NCBI RefSeq assembly: GCF_016905445.1
Contig: NZ_JAFEXF010000005.1
Location: 62,001 to 126,000, forward strand
Source: Streptomyces sp. G44
GTDB lineage: Bacteria > Actinomycetota > Actinomycetes > Streptomycetales > Streptomycetaceae
Reading direction: 5' to 3'
Length of the DNA: 64,000 nucleotides
Shown: in pieces, positions 1 to 9,271 of the stretch
How the letters are laid out: the number at the start of each line of letters is the position of its first letter
Position numbering within the stretch: position 1 is the stretch's first letter
Made by a program: the position numbers and the translations under genes
The notes under the pieces: generated by a model
The model's database searches: none
What the model was told of the DNA's origin: nothing
Seen by the model: the letters and a program-made list of their open reading frames with translations, nothing else

Positions 1-547
1 CCCCTGCCCGCAGCAAAGGTCAACGCCAAAGGCATCCAGACCGCCACTTCACCGCCCAAGTACACCCTTACCTCCGAGCGCTTCTACCTCCAGGACGCCA
101 CCTTCCTCGTCGCCCTCGAAGGACCCACCCAACGCATCGAAGATGCCGCTGCGGCCGTAGCGAACCCCGTCTACCCACTCAGCCTCGGCCGTCGATCCTG
201 CCCACCCACCTTTCCCTTGCGCCTGTGCGTGGCCAACCTGCCCCTGGACGAGGCGCTCGCTCGCCAGCCCTGGCTCGCTTCGCCGTACGCCCGCAACGTC
301 TGGTCACACCAGCACGGTGAAAAGAAGCCCGCAAAGCCCCCCCATCATCCACCTGCACGCCGAGGTCGAGGACGAGGCCGGTGACATCCGCCGAACCGAC
401 CAGCCCTTTACCTCGCAAACCAGCACCACCCGCCACACCACCCGGCGCGTACGCGTCCTTCAGATCCCCATCGCCACCGGATGGGACCCCGAGCCTGACA
501 CCGACCAGCAGAGCGGCCATGACCCGCTCGCCCTCCTCGGATGGTGA
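1..547 (+). pseudogene. cas5e: cas5e (type I-E Cascade subunit), 5'-truncated by the window and frameshifted
   Basis: Frame 1 from base 1 to about 335 encodes a Cas5e-like stretch with YLQDATFLVALEG, then NPVYPLSLGRRSCPP, the conserved glycine/arginine region of Cas5. The coding then jumps to frame 2 (from VEDEAGDIRRTDQPF on) and ends at a TGA at 545-547. The switch falls at a run of seven C near 335-342, and removing one C would restore one frame. In type I-E systems Cas5 binds the crRNA 5' handle in Cascade. The next gene is cas6e, the normal order. The homopolymer may be a real slippage mutation or a sequencing error. Confidence 0.8.
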
Positions 548-1386
548 CCCGCCCCATGGCCTACCTCTCCCGCATCCCCATCGCCCCCCTGCGCGAAGGC
601 GCACGCCGCTTCCTGAAATCCCCCCAGGCCATGCACGCCGCCGTCCAAGGTGCTGTCGCCTGGCACACCGAACCCGGCCGAACCCTGTGGCGCGTCGACG
701 CCGACACCCCCCACCGCCCCTACCTGTACGCCGTCACCCAAATCCAGCCAGACTGGACACACCTGACTGAACAGGCCGGATGGCTCATCGATGACCCCAG
801 CGTGAAACCCGCAATCGCCGACTACACGCCTCTGCTGGCCCAACTGGCAGCCGGGCAAGAGTACGCCTTCCGTCTCACGGCCTCACCCGTCCAGAACACC
901 AAAACACCGCACAAAATGAGCCCCAACCAGATGAGAATCGCCGCAGAAGCCGAAGCACAAGACAAGCGCCGACGCGGCTTCCGCCTCGGACAGCACACAG
1001 CCAAGCACCAGCTCGCATGGCTGACCAACAAGGCCAGAAAGCACGGCTTCGAACTGCGTGAACTCCCCGCCCAGGCGCCTGCAGTGCCCAGCATCCTCCC
1101 GCTCATCGATCCGCCAGACGGCAACCTTGAGACCGCCTTGGACGCCAGTGTCACCAGCTCCGAGCGGCGCGTCTTCAGCAAGACGGACACCGAGGACGGG
1201 CAACCCGTCCTCAAGGACGGGAAGCCAGTCAGACGTCAGGTCACCGTCCAGACCGCCACCTTCAGCGGCACCCTCCGGGTCACCGAGCCTGTAGATCTCG
1301 CCCGGACGCTCCTCTCTGGCATGGGGCCAGCTAAAGCCTACGGATGCGGTCTCCTCACCCTCGCCCCGCTTCCTGAGAAGGCATGA
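541..1386 (+). CDS. cas6e: CRISPR-associated endoribonuclease Cas6e (CasE/Cse3)
   Basis: About 276-281 residues. The N terminus YLSRIPIAPLREGARRFLKSPQAMHAAV and the C-terminal GMGPAKAYGCGLLTLAPLP glycine-rich end are typical of Cas6e, which cuts the pre-crRNA repeat hairpin and stays in Cascade. The ATG at 541 overlaps the cas5e stop, but the ATG at 556 (MAYLSRIP) fits the usual family start better. No cas1 or cas2 gene follows intact and no repeat array is visible, so this is a leftover of a type I-E locus. The reading frame itself looks undamaged. Confidence 0.85.
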   Translation: MVTRPMAYLSRIPIAPLREGARRFLKSPQAMHAAVQGAVAWHTEPGRTLWRVDADTPHRPYLYAVTQIQPDWTHLTEQAGWLIDDPSVKPAIADYTPLLAQLAAGQEYAFRLTASPVQNTKTPHKMSPNQMRIAAEAEAQDKRRRGFRLGQHTAKHQLAWLTNKARKHGFELRELPAQAPAVPSILPLIDPPDGNLETALDASVTSSERRVFSKTDTEDGQPVLKDGKPVRRQVTVQTATFSGTLRVTEPVDLARTLLSGMGPAKAYGCGLLTLAPLPEKA

Positions 1387-1392
1387 GAATCC

Positions 1393-1470
1393 ATGCCCGA
1401 CGGGGAGGGGAAGGCTGTTCCTCAGGAGCTGCACCGCCGCATCACCTTGTCTCCAGCATCCCGCCAATAG
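1393..1470 (+). pseudogene. possible cas1 N-terminal remnant
   Basis: A 25-codon frame begins 6 bases after cas6e and encodes KAVPQELHRRITLSPASRQ before a TAG. The position (cas1 normally follows cas6e) and the VPQELHRI-like motif resemble the beginning of Cas1e, but the similarity stops after about 17 residues. It may equally be a chance ORF. The IS110 element that follows could have removed the rest of cas1-cas2. Confidence 0.3.
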
Positions 1471-1811
1471 AAGCCGCGACCTGGCCGATAAGGCACTCGT
1501 TCGGGTCATGCCGGAACGCCAACGCCAGCCTGGCAGCAACCCAACCCGGGCCGCAGGTCGACTATCACAGTTACCTTTTTCGTGGCTCCGCAATGGGGCC
1601 TCCGGCCTTTGGGTCCGGCATGACTTCCCCCCCCCCTTGTTGTTGATGAATTGGGGGGTGGTGTCACCGGGTCCGGAGGCATCGACGGACCGCTGATGAG
1701 GGGCTTGAGCACCGGCTTCACCCAGGCCGGAAGAGCTCTCCGTAACGTGGATGTGGCAGCTCGGTGCCGAGGCGAGGCCGGACGAAAGGCGTGAGCGGAG
1801 GGGGCCTGCAC
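1471..1811 (+). ncRNA. noncoding left end of the IS110 element, candidate bridge-RNA region
   Basis: These 340 bases hold no credible gene. They contain strong secondary-structure potential: a run of ten C at about 1626-1635 faces GGGGGG at 1653-1658 across an AT-rich loop, flanked by TCCGG/CCGGA arms. IS110-group elements are known to carry their bridge RNA in the noncoding region upstream of the transposase, and this is where it would be. The exact ends of the RNA and of the element cannot be set by eye. Confidence 0.35.
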
Positions 1812-3011
1812 GTGATCGACACCGGCGACATCGACGTCTTCCTCGGTCTGGACGTCGGCAAGGGCGAACACCACGCCACCGCCGTCACCCCGGCCGGGAA
1901 GAAGGCGTTCGACAAGCGCCTGCCCAACACCGAACCCAAGCTCCGAAAGCTGTTCGTCAAGCACGGGACGGTGCTGGTCGTGGTCGACCAGCCGGCCTCG
2001 ATCGGGGCTCTGCCGCTGGCGGTCGCGCGGAACATGGGCTGCCCGGTTGCCTACTTACCGGGCCTAACGATGCGACGGATCGCCGACCTCTATCCCGGTG
2101 AGGCGAAGACCGATGCGAAGGACGCGTTCATCATCGCGGACGCGGCCCGCGCAATGCCCCACACGCTGCGGGCCATCGGCGGCCAGGAGGAGACGATCGC
2201 CGAGCTGGAGATGATCGTCGGCTTCGACGACGACCTGGCCGGCGAGGCGACCCGGGTCGCCAACCGACTGCACGGCTTGTTGACCCAGATCCATCCCTCG
2301 CTGGAACGGGTCCTAGGACCGCGGTTGCAGCACCCTGCCGTCCTGACCTTGCTGGAGCGGTTCGGGTCACCGGCCCAGATCCGCAAGGCCGACCGACGTC
2401 GGCTGATCACGCTGCTGCGGCCGAAGGCACCGAGGATGGCCGAGCGGCTGGTCGAGGAGATCTTCGCCGCGTTGGACGAGCAGACCGTCACCGTTCCCGG
2501 GACCGAGGCGGCCGCGCTGATCGTCCCGAGCCTCGCCGCCTCGCTCACGGCCGTCCTTGACCAACGCAAGCTGCTGGCCGGACGGATTGAGGAACTCCTG
2601 GAGGCCCACCCTCTTTCGAAAGTCCTGACGTCCATGCCGGGAGTCGGCGTCAGGACCGGAGCCCGGATCCTGATCGAGGTCGGCGACGGCAGCACCTTCC
2701 CGACCGCCGGCCACCTCGCCGCCTACGCAGGTCTCGCCCCGGCAACCCGCAGTTCTGGGTCTTCAATCCGCGGCGAACAGCATTCCAGACGGGGAAACAA
2801 ACAGCTCACACGGGCCTTCTTCCTCTCCGCGTTCGCCGCCCTCTGCGACCCGGCCTCCCGGGCCTACTACGACAAGAAGATCGCCCAGGGCAAGCACCAC
2901 ACGCAAGCCCTGCTCTGCCTCGCCAGACGCCGGGCCGACGTCCTGTTCGCCATGCTCCGCGACGGAACCTTCTATGAAACCCAGCCTGCCCGGACAGCAG
3001 GAAGGGCCTAG
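1812..3011 (+). mobile_element. IS110-family transposase (RNA-guided DEDD recombinase)
   Basis: About 399 residues from a GTG at 1812. The N-terminal RuvC-like DEDD domain shows FLGLDVGKGEHHATA, then GEAKTDAKDAFIIADAAR. The C-terminal transposase_20 domain has SMPGVGVRTGARILIE, LAAYAGLAPATRSSGSS and GNKQLTRAFFLSAFA, with the serine nucleophile region. The length is normal, so the gene looks intact. The stop overlaps the end of the convergent ankyrin gene by a few bases. The element separates the cas remnants from the accessory genes to its right. Confidence 0.9.
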
Positions 3012-3418
3012 GAAGCGGTGCCTTCGCCGCCCGGCAGGTGGACAGCCACGTCATAGTTGGCGATCCGGTCCGCCAGCGACCGCGGGCTCACTCCATGCCC
3101 GTTCACCAGATCGGGATCGGCGCCAGCTTCCACCAGCACTCGAATCGTTGCGCCCTCGCCCCGGGAACTGAACACCGCCTTCCACAACGGCGTGTTCCCC
3201 TGGCGATCCACTGCGTCGACCGACGCACCTGCCGCCAGAAGGATCTCGGCGGCCACAGGGTCCTGGGCCTGCGCGGCGAAGTGCAGCGGCGCCCAGCCAG
3301 AAGCGTCAACCGCCTCCGGGTCCGCCCCGCCAGCCAGCAGCACCCTCAACCGAGCCCCATCCCCATCAACCACGGCATAATGCACCGCCGTCCGCCCCAA
3401 CCGCCCCGGATCCGTCAT
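3008..3418 (-). CDS. small ankyrin-repeat protein
   Basis: 136 residues from MTDPGRLGRTAVHYAV (an upstream ATG at 3427 is also possible). Three to four ankyrin repeats are visible: GRTAVHYAVVDGDGARLRVLL, WAPLHFAAQAQDPVAAEILL, GNTPLWKAVFSSRGEGATIRVLVEAGADP and GVSPRSLADRIANYDV. Ankyrin repeats bind partner proteins. There is no signal peptide, so it is cytoplasmic. The gene ends tail to tail with the IS110 transposase, with its stop codon in the last bases of that ORF. No partner is evident nearby. Confidence 0.85.
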   Translation of the reverse strand: MTDPGRLGRTAVHYAVVDGDGARLRVLLAGGADPEAVDASGWAPLHFAAQAQDPVAAEILLAAGASVDAVDRQGNTPLWKAVFSSRGEGATIRVLVEAGADPDLVNGHGVSPRSLADRIANYDVAVHLPGGEGTAS

Positions 3419-4076
3419 GCCGACCATCCTCACCCGGCTTGACCAAAGAGATAGGGGCACCCCCCCCACCGCCGAGCCCCGCGCACTCCTCGAAAAGCAC
3501 CCTCAGGTACGCCGCTCTGCGGAGATCGCCGCCCGCACCCGCATGGCGTTCCCCCACATCCCGGCATCCGCCCTGGGAACTGCGCCCTGGCTGTTCAACG
3601 CCATCGACCCGGGTGAGTGCGCGGAGTTCTTCGCCCGGGTTGGCGACGGAGACGGTGCTCGTGCGGACCGCGGATCTGGGGCAGCCGCTTGACTGGGTTC
3701 TCCACCGGTGCTGGACAGCCGCTCGGGACACGGGGTGCGCGGAGCTGTGACCACCGCTCGGGCAGCGGGCCGGCATCGCCCACCCGGTGCGGCCCCCAGT
3801 TCCAGCGGCCAGTCCCTTGAAGGCGCGGATACCTCTTCGCAGCCCTCTTCGGGTTCCGGGGGGAGCAGGTCTGCGGCGAGGTCAAGTCGTCTCAGCGGAC
3901 AGTTATCTGCATAACATGCGAAGCCGGTTGGAGGAGCAGGTCAGATGCTGGCCTGCGGGAGCGAATTGTTTTTGCTTTCAAGGATGTTCGTATTCCGGCC
4001 CGAACAGGTCGTCAATTCAAGCCACGGCCCGAAAAAACAGGGGACAGGAAGTTGCTGGGCATGTCATGGTCGAGTC
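3419..4076. other. region without a credible gene
   Basis: Several short frames overlap but none has family motifs, a good ribosome binding site and consistent codon use. A stretch near 3640-3750 reads as RTADLGQPLDWVLHRCW in one frame, which looks like the C terminus of a lost gene. The sequence becomes poorer in GC from about 3900 towards the secreted protein at 4077. Confidence 0.5.
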
Positions 4077-4523
4077 ATGAAGAAAATCGCCACATTAGCC
4101 ACGGCATCGCTCGCAGCAAGCGCGCTTCTCATTGGCCTTGCCGTCCCCGCCCAGGCGGCTCCGGACTGGAACAAGCGCATCAGGTGCAAGTAGAAGGACT
4201 GGGAAGGCAGGAACATACCGACCCGTTACGGCAACAGTAAGTTCGGCTGGAACCACTTCACTCACAAACACAACATTAAGAAGTGCAAGGTCGTCGAAGC
4301 GCCGCTCAACGGAAAGCCCGACAAGAGGAACGGCGCACGGCTCGAGTACTACGGTGTCGCCATCAACGGCAGCCGCCACGTGAAGATCGTCGTCATCGTC
4401 CAGTGGGCCCGTAAGACGAGCGATGGGGACTACGATGCAGGCCGAGGCCAGAAGATCGGCGTGATCAACGCGTTCTGCAAGAACCAGCCTCGCAACAAGT
4501 GTCCTAATTGGGTGAATCAATGA
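4077..4523 (+). pseudogene. secreted small basic protein interrupted by an in-frame TAG
   Basis: The ATG at 4077 starts a clear Sec signal peptide (MKKIATLATASLAAS, cleavage after AQAA) followed by PDWNKRIRCK and a TAG at 4191-4193. The same frame continues without another stop for 109 codons (KDWEGRNIPTRYGN to PNWVNQ) and ends at TGA 4521-4523. The mature part would be basic with four cysteines. A single C-to-T change (CAG to TAG) explains the break. The family is not recognised. The final TGA overlaps the ATG of the next gene, as in a coupled pair. Confidence 0.65.
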
Positions 4524-5167
4524 CATCCACGCACGTCGACATGGTAGAGCAGCAGGCGGACATCACCCGCCTGCTGCTCCACCATGTCCACGCACCGGTC
4601 ACCGGCACACACTTCATCCGGGGCGTCCTACCCGCATCTGGGCCATCTGCGGTCATCCGCGTTGTCCTGGGGGAAGCGAGCGCTTACACACCGGACGATT
4701 TCATCGCCTACGAAATCCCTCTGCAATGGGACAACGAAACAGTCACGGCGCAGGACATCACGGCTATTCTGCGTACCCTCGTCACCGGTACTCGCATCTA
4801 CTCAAGCGATCACATCAGCCAGGTGATGGGCATGGTCCTCGTCCGCGTGGATCCCTCAGCCCTGGACACACCGGGCCCCACCACGAATGACCGCGCTCTC
4901 GGAATCCTCCGCTGCTTCGCACAGCCGTACACGGACGAGAAGCCCAACCCGCTGCTGCGCGGATTCTGCTTCCTCAAGGAGGACCGACTACGTCTATACC
5001 TCCACGCCGCAGAGACCCGTGAGGCTGTCGCCGTCGACGTGCGCCCCTCACACGCCACCACTGCCTTGCTCGCCTCCCTGCCGTCGCTGCTCGACGAGGA
5101 CCAGTACCGGGCAGATGATGACTCCGATCCACACTGCGCCCACGTCGTGAACCTCATCGACTGGTAG
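4520..5167 (+). CDS. unknown cytoplasmic protein coupled to the broken secreted protein
   Basis: 215 residues from the ATG at 4520, which overlaps the stop of the upstream secreted ORF (ATGA), so the two were probably co-translated. It is soluble and acidic, with no signal peptide or membrane segment, and its family is not recognised. The arrangement of an exported small basic protein followed by an overlapping cytoplasmic acidic protein is what one sees in toxin-immunity or secreted protein-chaperone pairs, but nothing in the sequence proves this. Confidence 0.6.
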   Translation: MTSTHVDMVEQQADITRLLLHHVHAPVTGTHFIRGVLPASGPSAVIRVVLGEASAYTPDDFIAYEIPLQWDNETVTAQDITAILRTLVTGTRIYSSDHISQVMGMVLVRVDPSALDTPGPTTNDRALGILRCFAQPYTDEKPNPLLRGFCFLKEDRLRLYLHAAETREAVAVDVRPSHATTALLASLPSLLDEDQYRADDDSDPHCAHVVNLIDW

Positions 5168-5377
5168 CCCAGACGGCGCTCGTGCAGGCTGCGGCTTGGG
5201 CTACTCCCCGGGGCCCTCGTCGGGTGTTGCCCTTGGTTCCTCAGTTGGTTGCCTCCGCCAAGCAGGACGAGTGGATGCTGTCGCCCTATGACACGCGGGC
5301 CTGCCCCAACACAATGCGAGTGGAGCCCTGTCGGCAACGGCCGTTCTCTGGGCTCGTTGTGAAGAGGAGGCACGCCC

Positions 5378-6274
5378 ATGCAGCCCGAAATCATGTCCGC
5401 GCTGATAGCCACAGGAGGCGCCGTGATCGGCGTCGCAATCGGGATACTTGGACCGCTGGCTGCCGCCCGCATCCAAGCACGAGGAGCGCGGGAACAGGCG
5501 GAGGCCACCGTTGCAGCCGCCCAGCAAGCCACCAAGGGGCAATACCGGGCAGTAATGGATCAGCAGGCGCGGCAGGCACGACGCGATGTCTACAGCCGGT
5601 TCCTGGACGCTGTCCGCGTCATGGAGCTAGCGATACTTCGCGGGACGCGAGAGGAAGCTAGCCAGGCTCAGCGGGTACTGGGAGAAGCTCAAGCCGCAGT
5701 GGAGATCGAAGGACCCGACCAGGTGCAGCAAGCCGCCCTGGAGGTCGTCCTCAGCCTGAGCTCGTGGCAAATGGCCCGCTATTTCGCTGACCACCTCGCG
5801 CAGAGCGTCGAGGCACTGGACCACCCCGATCCGGCATGGTCCGCCGGGCAGCAGGCGGCAGCCGCCGAATTGGTTACGACTATCTCCGCCATGGAAGCGG
5901 CGTTCATGACGGCGAGGAGTCAGGGAGGGTTCGAGGACTGGCGGAAGTGGAGGCAGCGCCTCGTCGGGGCTAACAGGCCTGAGTCGCAGGTTGGACGGCA
6001 GGATCTGTTGCGCGTCTATGGCGATGTCCTGCCATCGGACGACGTTGCCGGGCCGTTCGACAGCGCTCTGGCCGACGTGCGTGATGCGGCCGCCGCCGCC
6101 GTCTCAGCAGGTGTCTTCTCCGCGTCACCTCGTGAGCTGCTCGTGAGTTTAGCGGTGCGCGGGAAGGTAGCGCGGGGTGCCGACCTTTATGTGGGGGAGC
6201 GCGACCACCGGAAAACCCAGGAGCAGTTCCGCAGTGCCGCCCGCCAGGCGTTGCACGAGGTCCCGGAGCTGTAG
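5378..6274 (+). CDS. N-terminally membrane-anchored helical protein
   Basis: 298 residues. Residues 6-32 (IMSALIATGGAVIGVAIGILGPLAAA) form one membrane segment, followed by an Ala/Gln/Arg-rich stretch likely to be coiled coil and a long soluble helical domain. A purine-rich site (GAAGAGGAGG) lies 8-10 bases before the ATG. Proteins of this shape are common in Streptomyces, but I do not recognise a function. About 210 noncoding bases separate it from the preceding gene. Confidence 0.7.
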   Translation: MQPEIMSALIATGGAVIGVAIGILGPLAAARIQARGAREQAEATVAAAQQATKGQYRAVMDQQARQARRDVYSRFLDAVRVMELAILRGTREEASQAQRVLGEAQAAVEIEGPDQVQQAALEVVLSLSSWQMARYFADHLAQSVEALDHPDPAWSAGQQAAAAELVTTISAMEAAFMTARSQGGFEDWRKWRQRLVGANRPESQVGRQDLLRVYGDVLPSDDVAGPFDSALADVRDAAAAAVSAGVFSASPRELLVSLAVRGKVARGADLYVGERDHRKTQEQFRSAARQALHEVPEL

Positions 6275-6342
6275 CGAAGCCACTGCGTGGGTGCATATCT
6301 TGCGCACTGACCGGGTGACGTGACGGTCGACTGTAGTCGAGG

Positions 6343-6582
6343 CTACTCCGCGGGGCCTTCGTCGGCGTGCCGCACCGCCTTCTTCACGGCCTGCTCGACC
6401 TCGTGCCGCGGCTGGCCGGTGGTTTTGGCGTGCGCGGTGACGGCGGCCTGGAAGACGGCAGCCGCCTCGTACCAGCTTCGCCACTGCGCCTGATACTCCT
6501 CGCCGGCCAGGCCCGCGAGCTGCGCTCGCGCTTCTTCGGCGCTGCGTTCCGACTTGGCCAGCTCATCGGAGGTATCTGCCAC
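6343..6582 (-). CDS. 79-residue helical protein, copy 1 of a duplicated module
   Basis: The GTG at 6582 starts VADTSDELAKSERSAEEARAQ and the frame ends KKAVRHADEGPAE. It is almost identical to the protein at 49553-49792, where it lies directly divergent from a secreted nuclease also found in two copies. It is soluble, all-helical and rich in Ala and Glu, with a central YQAQWRSWYEAAAVFQAAV segment. The function is unknown. In this copy about 3 kb separates it from the nuclease. Confidence 0.75.
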   Translation of the reverse strand: MADTSDELAKSERSAEEARAQLAGLAGEEYQAQWRSWYEAAAVFQAAVTAHAKTTGQPRHEVEQAVKKAVRHADEGPAE

Positions 6583-7201
6583 GGCCACGGATGGTAGGCG
6601 GGTTGCCCGCTTTCCTGTTCGACGTGCTGGTTGTGTCGGGACATCGCCATGGCATGGGCGTAAGGCGGTTTTCGGGTCGCAGGCGAGCGCGACGAGGCCG
6701 CCCGCCGCCGCGGCTGGCGGCCGTTCACGCACGGCTCGAGCGGTGCCGGCGTAGTGACGTGTTTCCGGGCGGTTGTCGAGGCATCGGGGGTGGCCTTCAA
6801 CTCCCGTCCAGCGACATCGGCTTGCCGGACGGGAGTGGCATGGGATCCTCCACAGTTCTTGAGCACGAGGACCCCTTGCGGCCTTCCAGGCGGGAAGGTG
6901 CGACGCCAGGCGTGAGCGTCCTTCTACATGGTGCCTCGGCCTGCAGCGGCTGCTGTGCAATTGCAGGATGGCGATCAGAAGCGATCGAGTGCGGGCCCCT
7001 TTTGGTCTATCGGTGGCGGCAGTTGGCGTCTTCCCTCCCGCTTGAGGGGCCCCTCGAACGTATTTGTTCCGTGACTCCATGATCACGTTGAGTGTCGGCG
7101 GTGGCGAGCACCATGCTGTGCACCACTTCCTTCCCCGGCGCCTGAGCACCGCCGTGGAAGGAACCTTCCAGACCCCTCAACCCGAACTCAGGGAAGGTGC
7201 G
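6583..7201. other. region without a credible gene
   Basis: Overlapping open frames occur on both strands but none shows domain signatures, a ribosome binding site or a plausible partner. The right end holds the upstream region of the operon starting at 7202, with GGGAAGG just before that ATG. Confidence 0.5.
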
Positions 7202-7408
7202 ATGCCCAGTAGAAAGCTGTGGACCCTCGCCGTTCTGGCCACGGTTCTCGCGTGGAGCACACTGATGACCGCTATGGGGCAACTCGCCGCGGTGTTCGCG
7301 CTGCTGCCATCGCTCGGACTGCTCGTGCAGCAGCTCACCTTCGCCGTACACAGCTCCAGCACGGCGCCGGCCCCCGCCCCGGCCCGGCCGGAGGAGCCGC
7401 AGCCATGA
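7202..7408 (+). CDS. small membrane protein, first gene of a three-gene operon
   Basis: 68 residues from an ATG preceded by GGGAAGG. Residues 6-47 are hydrophobic (WTLAVLATVLAWSTLMTAMG then LAAVFALLPSLGLLVQQL), giving two membrane helices with a proline-rich tail. The stop overlaps the ATG of the HTH/sigma-like gene (ATGA at 7405-7408), so they are translationally coupled. It could anchor or regulate that protein. The family is not recognised. Confidence 0.65.
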   Translation: MPSRKLWTLAVLATVLAWSTLMTAMGQLAAVFALLPSLGLLVQQLTFAVHSSSTAPAPAPARPEEPQP

Positions 7409-8349
7409 CGTCCTCGCCCTCCTCCGGCCCGCAGGACGAGCCGGCCCCTGCCGCAGACACCCCCGACGCCCCCTTGTCCTTGGTACCCGGGGCTGCGTGC
7501 AGGCCCGCACGGCGGGGCCGTCGCGCAGAGCCGATGTCGGAGATGATCGGCCCCAGTCACCAGGCGATGCTGGAACGGCTGCGCCGCCAGATATCCGTCT
7601 GCGGCGCCACCCTCGACGATGTGGCGCGGCGGTCCGGCTTCTCCAAGACCCGGATCTCCGCTCTCCTGCGGGGCATCGAGTACTACCCGAGCTGGGAGAT
7701 CACCTACAGCGTGGTCCACGCCCTGGGTCTGCCCCCCTGGCCCCTGCGCCGCCTGTGGACCTCGGGCGCCTATGAAGCCGCCAAGTCCACCGCGTGGATC
7801 ACCCGAAGCATCCAGGCTGTCCAGCCCCTGGGGCCTGAGGAGCGGCCCGTGGAACACCGCGGCTTCATGGAGAAGATGGAGCAGTACTACATCTCCTACG
7901 CCCAGGCGCTGCTGCACATCGAGCGGCCCGAACGGATCGTCGATGAGGCCTTCGACATCCTCTGGGCCGGCTGGGACGAGGCAGCCGCCGGACCCAACCT
8001 CTCCCGCACCGCCTGGCGGCTCCTGCGTTCACGGGTGCTGCTCCGCGTCAGGCGGCACCCGGACGGACGGCCCGACCTGCGGCCTGCCGCATTCATGACG
8101 GTTGCGCAGAGCCGAATCGACGAGCCGGTGGCTCGCTTCGTCGAGATCAGTGAAGTCGCCGCGTTCTTCGACGCCATCAGCCATCTTCCCCCCGACCAGT
8201 TCGATGTCATCGTCCTGCGCTACCTGTGCGCCTTCCCCGCTCATGAGGTTCAAGAGGCCACCGGCCTGTCCCCGGCCCACGTCCACACCCTCGACCACCA
8301 CGCACGAGGAGCCCTGGAACTGCTCCGTCGTCCCACAGCCCGGGAGTGA
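7405..8349 (+). CDS. XRE-type HTH protein with sigma-70-like C-terminal region
   Basis: 314 residues. After a Pro/Ala-rich leader, residues 50-110 form an XRE-like helix-turn-helix (GATLDDVARRSGFSKTRISALLRG). The C-terminal third resembles sigma-70 region 2/4: HLPPDQFDVIVLRYLCAFPAHEVQEATGLSPAHVHTLDHHARGAL, as in ECF factors where region 4 reads promoter DNA. Such fused regulators occur in Streptomyces operons with small partner proteins. It is coupled to the upstream membrane protein and followed 10 bases later by an unknown gene, so it probably controls a local membrane or stress function. Confidence 0.75.
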   Translation: MTSSPSSGPQDEPAPAADTPDAPLSLVPGAACRPARRGRRAEPMSEMIGPSHQAMLERLRRQISVCGATLDDVARRSGFSKTRISALLRGIEYYPSWEITYSVVHALGLPPWPLRRLWTSGAYEAAKSTAWITRSIQAVQPLGPEERPVEHRGFMEKMEQYYISYAQALLHIERPERIVDEAFDILWAGWDEAAAGPNLSRTAWRLLRSRVLLRVRRHPDGRPDLRPAAFMTVAQSRIDEPVARFVEISEVAAFFDAISHLPPDQFDVIVLRYLCAFPAHEVQEATGLSPAHVHTLDHHARGALELLRRPTARE

Positions 8350-8359
8350 TCACCCCGAT

Positions 8360-9271
8360 ATGACCACCGTCGATGACCTCCTCGCCCGCGCCGCTCTCCT
8401 GAAGAACCCCCGCATCCCCGCGGACACCGTCCCCTACGTGGACACCTGCCCCAGCCCGCCTCCCCAGCCGCACCCCAGCGCCGACGACCTGGGCGACGAC
8501 ACGGCCGCCCAGCACCTTCACTCGCTGTGTGAAGTCGCCGTCGCCCACGCCACCGCGCCCCAGCTCACCGACTTCATCACCGACCAGCTTCCCGCCCCCC
8601 GCGGTGCCTGGATCCTCGGCTGCCTGCTGCACCTCGCCGGCGCCCAGGACGGAGCCCGCTACTGGTGGCAGTACGCCGCCGGCGCAGGAGAGCGCGGTGC
8701 CAGCCACTGCCTCTCACTGCACCACCGGGCACAAGGCGATGACCACGCCGCAGGCTTCTGGCTCGACCAGGCCGGCGAGGGCACGGGCACACGGGAAGAG
8801 AGCCAAGCCAGCACCACCATAATTTTGCGCATCGTGGCCCAGATGACGGCCGAAAGCGACCGCACCTACAGCGAGCCCACCCTCGCCGTCATGTCCTACG
8901 CCACGGCGGCCGTCACCGACGGATACCGTCGCCACCCTGACCTGGAAATCCCCGCGCCTGGCCCCTACTTCGCCGAGAGGGTGCAGATCATCCTTGCCGC
9001 CCTCGCCGACCCGCACGAAGACCGCCCCGGGCCGTCCCCGCACCCTCTGCCCGCCAGGCCGAACGACGACGCCCTGACCGCCCGCCGCCGCGAAACGCCA
9101 GTTTCCGACCACGTCCTGGTCCAACTCGCGGCGCCCGACGCCGAAAGCGCCACTGACTTCCGCGAGACCGTCGCACGCACATGGAGACGAATCCCCTCGG
9201 AACGACCGCAAAAGGCAGGCCAGCAGGGTGTATTCATGCGTTTCCTCCTTGACGTCGCCGCTCCGGCCTAG
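8360..9271 (+). CDS. unknown protein, third gene of the HTH/sigma operon
   Basis: 303 residues from the ATG at 8360, ten bases after the HTH/sigma-like gene. The middle (residues 60-150) has short helical pairs such as GAWILGCLLHLAGAQDGARYWWQYAAGAG and ASHCLSLHHRAQGDDHAAGFWLDQAG, which look like Sel1/TPR-type repeats. The C-terminal part is proline-rich. There is no membrane segment. In similar Streptomyces operons a TPR-like protein follows the regulator and may bind it. The function is unknown. Confidence 0.65.
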   Translation: MTTVDDLLARAALLKNPRIPADTVPYVDTCPSPPPQPHPSADDLGDDTAAQHLHSLCEVAVAHATAPQLTDFITDQLPAPRGAWILGCLLHLAGAQDGARYWWQYAAGAGERGASHCLSLHHRAQGDDHAAGFWLDQAGEGTGTREESQASTTIILRIVAQMTAESDRTYSEPTLAVMSYATAAVTDGYRRHPDLEIPAPGPYFAERVQIILAALADPHEDRPGPSPHPLPARPNDDALTARRRETPVSDHVLVQLAAPDAESATDFRETVARTWRRIPSERPQKAGQQGVFMRFLLDVAAPA

